Of a stretch of 64,000 bases of DNA, positions 9,590-18,539 are shown one piece after another. The stretch's first letter is position 1; the number at the start of each line of letters is the position of its first letter. The stretch spans positions 63,299,416 through 63,363,415 of the forward strand of contig OX421966.1 of the NCBI GenBank assembly GCA_949128115.1. Direction: 5' to 3'. This stretch comes from Anaspis maculata (taxonomy: Eukaryota > Arthropoda > Insecta > Coleoptera > Scraptiidae). The notes beneath the pieces are model-generated. The model worked only from the letters and a program-made list of their open reading frames with translations. It was not told where the DNA came from and searched no databases. The position numbers and the translations under genes were made by a program.

Positions 9590-10942
9590 CCGTGTTTTTC
9601 GAAAACCGCACTAGCCCATGATTTTTTTCCTGTGAGATATATGGACTTGAAATTTTTATGGGATATTTGAGCGTACTTTTGCTATTTACGTGGATCATAA
9701 AGCAACTCTCACTTCCGGAAGTAACTGAAAGTACATCAACTTATGATTTCCAAATGGAACAACCTGTATAGTTCTTGATGGTTGGATGAAGATTTTTTAT
9801 TAACCAGAGGTGGTTTTAGAAATTCTCCATGATGAAAAACGACGATTTTATAGCGGAATATATTTAATTATTATTATCAAAGGTGGCTGCGAACACAAAT
9901 AAAAATCTGAAGCTATAGAAATTTGTTTATTGTTTTATGTGAAGAAGCGGTGCCGATTGAAATCGACATAAACCATAATTGATCAACAGACTTCTTCTAA
10001 CTAGAGATTTTTTTGTGATTGTCAGGGGTGGATTTGGCAATAGGCAAAGTAGGCACGTGCCTTGGGCGGCAGATCCAAGGGGCCGGCCGCATCGACATCG
10101 CCTTATTGGAAAAAATGCGTGGTTTCATTTTTATTCCACGAAAATCGCGTTCGCATAATTTTTTTCTGTTCAATTTTTGTTAATTTGTGTCAAATATTGA
10201 TGAAAAACCACTTATCATCATTAACAACAGTTAGTGCTTTAAGAATATAAACACAAACTAGTTCTCTGGAAAACACCTCTCTAAGGGGAAGGGGCGGCCA
10301 ATTCAGTCATGCCTAGGGCGCCACGAAAGCCAAGTTCGCCCCTGGTGATTGTAGCCACTTTTTGGTATATTGATTCAATTATATTCAATCCGCTATAAAA
10401 TCGTCATTTTTCATTATAGGGAATTTTTAAATGCACCACTGTGTCAATAAAAAAAAACTATCCATATGTTAAAAAATATACAGGGTGTTCCATCCGAAAA
10501 TCTAAAGTTTATCTCACTTCCGGTTACTTCCGGAAGTGAAGACAGCTTCATGATCAACGCAAAAAATTGCAAAAGTACTCTTAAATACGCATAAAAATTT
10601 CAAATCCATACCCGACAACGTCTAGGGCAGCTTCCTGTCACCAAAACATCAAAAAAGTTCTCATGAACATGGATCCGAAAACGCTTCCGGTTTTTATTCG
10701 AAATCTCCGAAACCGTTCAAGGAAAATCAATCAAATAAGACACATTCACTAACCTTCTCATGCCCAACAAAATGAGGCAAGATTAATTTCAGAATAATTT
10801 ACCGGGGCTAGGTCAGACTGAAGTGAGGGGGTAAAAATAGCTCCCTTAGGAAGCGTTTCCGGACCCATAACGTTGTCGGTGTATTCTTGGAGCAGCCTGT
10901 ATATCCCATAGGAAAAAGTTATATTATCCGAGAAACACACGG
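9590..10942. mobile_element. Complex palindrome with CCGTGT ends, inner CAGG ends and a hAT-like MITE
   Basis: The outer ends CCGTGTTTTTC (9590) and GAAACACACGG (10932-10942) pair and are flanked by TA. Inside, 9600-9764 (ending AACCTG before TA) pairs with 10481-10640 (starting CAGGGTGTTCC after TA), so these two CAGG ends face each other across the loop. The loop arms also pair: GACGATTTTATAGCGG at 9841-9856 is the reverse complement of the CCGCTATAAAATCGTC stretch at 10390-10405. The right half has extra sequence (10640-10870) without a partner. Confidence 0.65.
10023..10344. mobile_element. 322-bp hAT-like MITE with perfect 8-bp TSD
   Basis: Ends CAGGGGTGGATTTGGC (10023-10038) and GCCAAGTTCGCCCCTG (10329-10344); the reverse complement of the latter is CAGGGGCGAACTTGGC, 12 of 16 identical. 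The target duplication GTGATTGT is intact at 10015-10022 and 10345-10352. No coding capacity. It sits in the loop of the 9590-10942 palindrome and so is younger than it. Confidence 0.9.
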
Positions 10943-11149
10943 TATACGTTGGCCCTCAGTTGGAATGTTTCAGTCAATCCTTCAGTAGAAAAGTAGTTCG
11001 AGTTATTATTCCTGCACGAACGTGGATCGTCCTGGTCAAAACCCGGGTGAGCGGCAGCTGTCTCAGATGATAACGGCCAGGCGAAAATTGAAAGATTCGT
11101 AGCGCCGGACCGGGAAATGGTGGGAAACTCCAACTGGAGACTATATTTA

Positions 11150-11430
11150 ATCTCTTGTTGTGCTGCTTCCTGCCAAACTTGGTTCCCGGTTCCAGTCCAT
11201 TGAGTACAGATTTTGAATAATTGAAAATGTCGGAGTATCTTGTTAGTGTGTAAGCTTGTTATTGTTATTCTTTCTTTCTTGTATATATTTTTTGTTTTGT
11301 TTCTGTTTGTTTTTGAGGACGTGTCCCATATTTTCTTTGAAATCATGGACGTAAATAAATATATTGTATATTGTATTGTCAAGATTTTGAAGTTTGACAT
11401 TTTTCAATTATTGACAGGTGGAGTTGGATT
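11150..11430. repeat. Dispersed repeat fragment shared with 55580-55700
   Basis: GTTGTG[C/T]TGCTTCCTGCCAAA...TGGTTCC..TCCAT and, further on, GATTTTGAATAA and TTTGACATTTTT..TTAT..ACA occur in the same order at both places. It is probably the terminal part of a longer retroelement or transposon; I could not identify the family. Confidence 0.5.
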
Positions 11431-11433
11431 ATA

Positions 11434-12017
11434 CAGGGTGTTTCAGGGATGATAGCAAAAAATTTAACTGTGGGTAGATCTCGTCAAAATATGACGAAAA
11501 CCTATATACCATTTTGCAAAGTTCGGCCGAATGACGAAGATACAAGCCTCCAAAGTTCACTTTTTTCGGATTTCAAAAATTTGTAACGCAGGAACGTTTG
11601 AACAAATTTAGCTTTAATTCAGCAGAAGCTGGTTTGTCATAGTTATCTATCAACCTGCCAAATTTGGAGAGAATCCAATCAGTGATGTAGGAGTTATGAG
11701 GGTAAATAATTTAGAAGCATATCCAAAGAAAAGTTGACTCAAGGTGACCCCTCATAACTTCTACGCCACTGATTGGATTATTTCTAAATTTGGCAGGTTG
11801 ATAGATAATTATGACAAACCAACTTATGCTAAATTAAAGCTAAATTTGTCGAAACGTTCCTGAGCGACAAATTTTTGAAATCCGAAAAAAGTGAACTTCG
11901 GAGGGCTGTATCTTCGTCATTAGGCCGAACTTTGCAAAATGGTATAGAGGTTTCCGTCATATTTTGACGAGATCTACCCACAGCTGAATTTTTTGCTATC
12001 ATCCCTGAAACACCCTG
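11434..12017. mobile_element. 584-bp foldback MITE, TA-flanked (copy 1)
   Basis: A near-perfect hairpin. CAGGGTGTTTCAGGGATGAT (11434-11453) pairs with ATCATCCCTGAAACACCCTG (11998-12017), and pairing continues through GTAGATCTCGTCAAAATATG to the central AGTTGACTCAAGGTGACCCC region. TA flanks both sides (11432-11433, 12018-12019). A second full copy lies at 44611-45192. No coding frame. Confidence 0.92.
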
Positions 12018-12189
12018 TATACTCTCAACTGTTCTGAAGACAGTTTTCTAAGAGCTTTCAAATGACATTTTGCTAGTGAAGTTGAGTGCAAGTAAAACCA
12101 TTAGGTATAGCTATTAAGCAAAAATCAATCCATTCAGTGAAGCAAAAAGCAACAAAAATCAAAAGCGGAATAATATATTATAATCACAA

Positions 12190-12310
12190 GGATGGAATAT
12201 AAAGGGAATACAATGGAATAGGTGGAATAATTTGACGGAGTAGATGGAAATAATGGGTTGAATGATGGAATGCATGGAATTTCTGATGGAATTCAAGGAA
12301 TACATGGAAT
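12190..12310. repeat. TGGAATA-type minisatellite (right arm)
   Basis: Irregular copies of ATGGAATA/GATGGAAT, related to the array at 8874-9030 on the other side of the same foldback loop. Both arrays read TGGAAT on the + strand. Confidence 0.7.
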
Positions 12311-12608
12311 TTTGTCAAATATTCCATCAAATGATGAATCACTGTACATTTTTTGGCCAGTGAAGAACCCTTCGACGCCATCATTGTTCAATAGAGACGT
12401 ATTTCAGCACACTCTGGTTGGAATTTTAGCAAAATCGGCTCAGCCCTTTAAAATTTATGAATAAAAAACGAATTAAAAAACTGAACTTTGAAGGTCTGTA
12501 ACTTTTTCCAGGGGCACTTTTGAAAAATAAAAAATAGCACAATCTTCATATTTTGGAAATCTGAATCTGGAGTGAAAAAGATGGCACTTATTTTTGAAAC
12601 AACCTGTA

Positions 12609-14159
12609 CAGGGTGGTCCATCCTAGCGTTATTATCCCATAGCGGTCTTACCGTTCAAGATAGAGAAAAAGATGTGAAAAAAAGATATGATTTGATGAGA
12701 CCTATAACCTAAAATTATTTTCAGCTATACAGGTGTCCCATTTTGACGGGACTAACGAATCGTCAATTTTTTTGAATAAAAAACCCTATATTTTTTTGCA
12801 TTTTCATGTTCAGCTTATTAAACTGTCTAATGCCTGTATTTTTGTTTTTCAATTGTGTGACAGTGCTACCCACTAAAAATTAAAAACTAAGAAAAATTGC
12901 ATTTTCACAGTTTTTTTAGAAAAATCGTAGCGGCCTTGCTTTCCAAAACTACAAAATAAAACTTGACATGGTGACAGTCAAAACAAAGACCAATATCTCA
13001 ATGTCAAAAAATTGAGATTTCTTGATACAGGGCGTTCACAAAAAAACATCAAACTTCATAATTTTCGAAGTATTATAACTCATTTTTTCCAAATTGAATG
13101 CCCCTAATTTTATAAAATTATCTGATAGCTTTTTTCATCTGCTTTCATTTTTACTAGAGGTACTCTACCCTTAAACTTTATTTTTTTGAGATAATCGGAA
13201 ATTTCCACAAAATTTGCTATTTTTTTTGGTTTTTTTCAAAAATTGAGTTGGCCGCGATGAATGACAGGCCAGCCAAATGGTACGCAGCTGTCAATTAGTC
13301 AGTCTGAAAACAGTCGAACAAAAAAAATGGCTTCAACGCAAAAAGAAAACAAAGTGGGATATCCTGGATATCTGGATTATTGCCAGAATATCATATCGAC
13401 TATTTCCTCTCGCCTAAAATCATTTTTCTTTGTTCGACAATATTCAGAGTGACTAACTGAGAGTTGCGTACTATCTGGCTTGTCTGTCATTCATCACGGC
13501 CAAATCAATTTTTGAAAAAAACTAAAAAAATAGCAAATTTTGTAAAAATTTCCGATTATCTTGAAAGAAATGAAGTTTAAGGGTAGGGTACCCCTGGTAA
13601 AAATGAAAGAGAATAAAAAAAGCTATCAGATAACGTCATAAAATTGGAGGCATGTCATCTGAATAAAATGAGTTATGATACTTTGAAAATTATGAAGTTT
13701 GATGTTTTTTTGTGAACGTCCTGTATCAAGAAATCTCATTTTTTTGACATTGGGATATTGGTCTTTGACTTGACTATCACCATGTCAAGTTTCATTTTTT
13801 AGTTTTCAAAAGCAAGGCCGCTACAATCTTTCTAAGAAAACTGTGAAAATGCGATTTTTTTTAGTTTTTAATTTTTAGTTGGTAGCACTGCCACACAATT
13901 CAAAAACAAAAATACAGACATAAGACAATCAAAAAAGTTAAACATGAAAAAGCTAAAAAATATAGGGTGTTCCATTCAAAAAAATTGACGTTTCGTTGAT
14001 CCCGTCAAAATGGGACACCCTGTATAGCTTAAAATAATTTTAGGTCATAGGTCTTAACAAACGGTCTCAACAAACCATATAACTTTTCTTTTACATATTT
14101 TTCTCTATCTTGAACGGTAAGACCGCTATGGGATAATTACGCTATGATGGACCACCCTG
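12609..14159. mobile_element. Concentric foldback with three layers of TA-bounded ends
   Basis: Layer 1 runs 12609-14159 with CAGGGTGGTCCATC ends. Layer 2 runs 12730-14022 with CAGGTGTCCCATTTTGACGG / CCGTCAAAATGGGACACCCTG-type ends. Layer 3 runs 13028-13723 with CAGGGCGTTCAC / GTGAACGTCCTG ends. Every end is bordered by TA. Arm lengths match from side to side: about 121/137 bases for the outer layer and 298/299 for the middle layer. Within layer 3, a hairpin with GGCCGCGATGAATGACAGGC (13249) and its partner near 13487-13503 surrounds a loop of about 100 bases. No transposase frame. Confidence 0.88.
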
Positions 14160-14161
14160 TA

Positions 14162-15130
14162 CAGGACGTGGCCCCAAATTAATGCAACAAAATTTACAGG
14201 AAGGTAGGAAATTGAAAAATAAGGGGACTTCCTGGATAAAAATACTCTCGCAAACGTAATAACAGAGATACAGGCCTTCAAAGGTAGTTTTTGAAAACAG
14301 TTTTTTTGCATAACTTTTGGACCGTTGGGCCGATTTTATTCACATTTGAATCAAAGCCCTCTAAAATAGGTCTTTATTAAACAATGATAACGCATTCTAT
14401 CAAACATTTCCAGGGGCTAAGATAATAGGGGGTACCCTACCCCTTTTTCCCCTTTTTTTTACTCCCCTTAATATTTTTGGAAATAATTGCAATTTTTGAA
14501 TTTCGCGTTCAATTTAGAGAGAAAAGTTACTCTTGCAAAATTTTGATTGAAACCTTCATTTTTGAGATATTTGGGTTTGAAACTTCAAGGAACATCTCGA
14601 GAACACCACTTTCAAGGCTTTAAAAATAAAAATCCAAGAAAACTCAAGATTCTTTAACTGAAATAAGTTTTCTGGGCGTTTCAAGTTGATAAACTACAAT
14701 TTTTGCTAGGAAACATGGAGCTTTCCAGAAAAAAAATTTGTGCCTTGAGAAGTTAGTGGCGATTTTGAGATGTTTTCCAAAGTTTCAAACACAAATATCT
14801 CGAAAATGAAGCGTCTAGTCAAAATTTCGCACGAGTAATTTTTTCTCCAAATTGGACGTAGAATTCAAAAATTGCAACCATTCCAAAAATTACCCCGAAA
14901 GGTGAAAAATAGAGGAAAAGGGGGGAAGGTCTCCGCCCCTAAAAATGTTTTATAAAATGCGTTATTAATCTTCAATAGAGACCTATTTTAGTGAACGTTG
15001 GTTCAAATTTGAATAAAATCGGTTCAATGGTTCAAAAGTTATGCAAAAAAAACTGATTTAAGAAACAAACTTTGAAGGCCTGTATTCTACCTCCCTGTGA
15101 ATTTTGTTGCAATAATTTCGGGACAGCCTG
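14162..15130. mobile_element. TA-bounded foldback with a core-A-like centre
   Basis: It starts CAGGACGTGGCCCC and ends GGGACAGCCTG. The arms pair through GCAACAAAATTTACAGG / CTGTGAATTTTGTTGC and the TTTTTTGCATAACTTTTG / CAAAAGTTATGCAAAAAA segments. The centre shares 'gatatttgggtttgaaactt' and 'aatccaagaaaactca' with the cores at 6468-6986 and 8278-8845. The bounding TAs (14160-14161 and 15131-15132) are shared with the neighbouring elements. Confidence 0.85.
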
Positions 15131-15132
15131 TA

Positions 15133-16718
15133 CCGGGTGGGTCATATAAAACCGTGCTCTGAATTTTTCCTTCTAAAACTTTTATTTTGCCACCGATTTG
15201 AACGATCTTTTCAACATTGGCTAGCCAATTAAATAGGCTATCATTTCCGTATTTCAAAATTGCCGACATTTCAAAATTCAAGATGGCAGAAACAATTGAA
15301 AATAGGCCTTCATTTGTTCCCGTTGCTTTTTATTAAAAGTTAGCATAAAGTCAAAACCAATAATATATTATGAAAGAATAGACCTTTCTTGTCAAATCAA
15401 GACCACACAACCAGTAAAATCGGGTCATCGGCTGAGGAGCTATTGCGAGTTGAAGCGAAGCCTACTTTCCGTTTTTTTTCATTTTCGCATAATTGATCCA
15501 AATTCAGGTATCCTGTCCACCAATTCGCCAGTTGCTCATTTCTCATTCGATTTTCTCAAATTTGATATCAATAGCTAGCCAATTGGACAGGCTATCTTTT
15601 TCATATGAGAAAATGACGTACATGTCAAAATCCAAGATAACGAAAACAATTGAAAATAGAATTTCTTTTGGCCGTATTGCTTTTTGATCAAAATTAGCAG
15701 AAAGTCGAAACCAATAATTATTATGAAGAAATAGACCTTCCTTGACAATCCAAAACCGCAACCAATCAAATCGGGTCATCTGCTGAGGAGCTACGGCGAG
15801 TTGAAGCGAAGCCTACCTATCGGTTCCCTTATTCCCGCATAAATGACCCAAATTTAGGAATCCTGCCCGCCATATCCTTATTTTCCAACCGATTTTTTCA
15901 AATTTGGTATCAATGGCTAGCCAATTGAACAAGCTGTCATTTTCATATAAGAAGATGGCCAACATGTCAAAATTCAAGATGACGGAAACTATTGAAAATG
16001 GGCCTTATTCGTCCTTGTTGGAATAGAAAAACGGAAAGTAGGCTTCGCTTCAACTGGCCGTAGCTCCTCATCAGATCAACCGATTTGATTGATTCTGTCT
16101 TGAATTGTCGGGAAAGGTCTATTCCTTCATAATGATTATTGGTTTTGACTTTTTGCTCATTTTTATTGAGAAGCAATGAGGACAAAAGCAATTCTATTTT
16201 CGATTGCTTCCGCCATCTTGGATTTTGACAGGTTTGTCATTTTGTCATATGAAAAAGATAGCCTGTCCAATTGGCTAGCCATTGATACCAAATTCGAGAA
16301 AATCGGTTAAGAAATGAGCATATGGCGGATTGGCGGACAGGATACCTAAATTGGGTCAATTATGCGGAAATGAAAAAAAAATGGGAAATAGGCTTCGCTT
16401 CAACTCGCAATAGCTCAACAGCAGATAACCCGATTTTATTAGTTGTGGTTTTGAATTGACAAGGAAGGTCTAATCCTTCATAATACATTATTGGTTTTGA
16501 CTTTCTGGTAACTTTCAATAAAAAGCAACGAGAACAAAAGAAGGCCTATTTCCAATTGTTTCTGCCATCTTGAATTTTGATATGTCGGCCATTTTGAAAT
16601 ACAGGAATGATAGCCTATTCAATTGGCTATCCACTGCTGATTAGTTCGATGAAATCGGTGGAGGAATAAAAATTTCAGGAGGGAAAATTCAGAGCACGGT
16701 TTTTTATGGCCCACCCGG
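15133..16718. mobile_element. TA-bounded foldback with repeated arm modules
   Basis: It starts CCGGGTGGGTCATA and ends TATGGCCCACCCGG, with TA at 15131-15132 and 16719-16720. Each arm contains the module 'ggctagccaattgaacaggctatc ... gcgagttgaagcgaagcctac' more than once (near 15222, 15574 and 15915 on the left, inverted near 16030-16290 and 16390-16640 on the right). The arms are therefore an internal repeat that was then mirrored. No coding frame. Confidence 0.85.
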
Positions 16719-16743
16719 TATATATGAATGTCGGAACCTTACG

Positions 16744-17133
16744 CAGGGCCGGATTAACCGTAAGGCTGATTAGGCTATAGCCTAGGACCCGAAGCTCATT
16801 GAGGGTCCTTAATTAATATGGTACCTACAATTTTTTAGTCGTTTCATAATACGAAATACGGCGCCCGATTGCAATTCCCGGGAACTAGATAGTTGGAAAG
16901 TGGAAACGGCATTGCATCGGCTCATCGGTAGATCGGCAAAAATGCACGCACGATTGCCAATAGCTCCGTTTTATGACAATTTTTTTTTAAGAATTGGGTT
17001 ATAAAGTAGCAATGATATCGAAGATAAGATGGAACTTTGCCGCTGGTTGACTAAAATTTGGAAATTTCCGTAGGGGGGAGGCAAAATGTTATTATAGCCT
17101 AATAAGGCCCAACAAAGGCTCAATCCGGCCCTG
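16744..17133. mobile_element. 390-bp hAT-like MITE, near-intact 8-bp TSD
   Basis: It starts CAGGGCCGGATTAACC (16744) and ends ATCCGGCCCTG (17133), giving an 11-base inverted repeat CAGGGCCGGAT; GCCTAATAAGGCCC and GGCTGATTAGGC lie further in. The flanks ACCTTACG (16736-16743) and ATCTTACG (17134-17141) differ at one position, as expected for an aging target duplication. No transposase. Confidence 0.85.
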
Positions 17134-17141
17134 ATCTTACG

Positions 17142-18100
17142 ACGCCAGGCCCTCAAAAGTGCACAAAATATTTCTTGTCGGAAATGAACGACACAAGGCT
17201 GCTGATCACATTTATTAAACAGGTGTCGCATATTGACGACGTTAGTCCGCAAAAGGTTGAGCCAATAAAAAAATGGGCAAGTACCCCATTTGATAGAGCT
17301 ATGTTTTGACTCAATGTCTATCTTCAAGTTCAACTCAAGAAGTCAAGGATAGCACTACCAGCGGTTCCAAAGTTGAGTGACAAGAAAGTGATAGAAACAA
17401 ATTATTGTCCAATTTTCTGAAGAGAAAAACAAAGCCGCTAGACAGAAACTAATTCCACGAGTACTCTAAGAGAAGAGTAGTGAGTAGTAGTAACCTACTC
17501 ATAATGGAATAGAAAGTTTCAATGAAAAACTTCGGAGAATATGTTGGGTACTGGGTACGGGTACCTACTTCTCAAGAGCTGATTGATTTTCTCCTAAACT
17601 CGTACCCGTATCCTGCGATTCCTGCGTTGCGTATCACTAGTGCTCCCCTACGCTGTTCAGTTTCTTTCGCGGTCTTTCCTTAGCTGTCGGTAACATGACA
17701 TTGGATACTATCGAGGATACTATCTTGAATCTCCTACCGGCCTTTGTTTACCCGAATACGAGCAGCTCAAGATCCACAAAACCGCAATTTTTCTGCCAAA
17801 AAAATAACTGCAAATAGTCAAAACAATTGTATTTTTCTTTGACAAATAAAAAAAAACAATGGATCAAAATAGACAAGATCCGACCGCAGAAACCGTAAAG
17901 TTCCGCCTCTGGTCGAGTTTCCCCGTACACTACACCTCTATAATACCACAACAACAACACGCATATCTAGCCTAGGAAGGAATCGTGGAGGAAGGCCTTG
18001 TGCATTTTCCTCAGTGGTATTCCGTCCGGTGCGGCAAAAGCATCTTCACACATCAGAGGAGACTCGCGAGCGGCTCGTCGTCGTACGTACGACTTTTATC
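17142..18100. other. Upstream region of gene 2, no element recognised
   Basis: Mostly single-copy-looking AT-rich sequence that becomes CpG-richer from about 17990. The GTACCTAC-like motifs at 17560-17570 are common throughout the window. No TATA motif at a convincing distance from the proposed first exon. Confidence 0.4.
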
Positions 18101-18165
18101 ACGTCTCTATCATTCGACCGTCGTACACACGGAGTTCTTTAGTATCTACGCCGGCATCCAGCTCA

Positions 18166-18326
18166 GTGCGCGCTAAAATCACACACACGTGCTTCCGCCG
18201 TTGTTTGATTTTCGCGAATTTTTGTGAAAAAATCGCCTTGCAAACATTTTTGCAAAAAAAATTGGTTCAGTGATTAGTTTCTTTTTGTTTTGAAAATTTT
18301 TGCCATTTCAAGGATCCAGCCTTCAG
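18166..18326 (+). other. Candidate noncoding first exon of gene 2
   Basis: A CpG-richer island (about 17985-18230) contains an arthropod-type initiator TCAGTG at 18164-18169, followed by AT-rich leader and a good donor CAG|GTACGT at 18326/18327. No long frame begins here. It is inferred to splice to the acceptors near 28231, ahead of the coding exon at 28258. The start position is a guess from the initiator; the donor is better supported. RNA reads spanning 18326 would settle it. Confidence 0.35.
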
Positions 18327-18539
18327 GTACGTCATAATTATGATACGACGAGGGCGCCAATTATCGCGATTTTTACGGACTATCGTAACGATCCCGGTGG
18401 AAACTCGGCGAGAGCGCACGCAAAATTCGAAAGAGAGCAAAAGAGCTCGCAATTTTTTCGTTAGGTTTTTTTTTTGGGTAATTTTAAATGTTATGGGAAG
18501 AGCAGTGAGCAAAGTGTGGATAAGATGAGGTAAATCGAG

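Larger units (their letters stand above)
8020..12606. mobile_element. TA-bounded foldback element, its loop filled by other elements
   Basis: Left end CAGGGTGTTTCAAAAATAAG (8020-8039) after TA at 8018-8019; right end is the reverse-complement form ...CTTATTTTTGAAACAACCTG ending at 12606 before TA at 12607-12608. The arms pair over 8020-8265 and about 12340-12606, through the TCTATTGA..TGATGGCGT and CGAAGGGTTC segments. The left arm alone contains core A (8278-8845). The inner ends of both arms carry a TGGAATAC-type minisatellite. The loop holds a CAGTGGCGTA element (9413), a complex palindrome (9590-10942), a dispersed-repeat fragment and a 584-bp foldback (11434). Confidence 0.78.

Noticed and set aside
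10924..11400. 158-codon minus-strand frame as a retroelement protein
   Set aside because: No protease, reverse transcriptase, integrase or gag motif; it spans the border of a palindrome and a dispersed repeat fragment.
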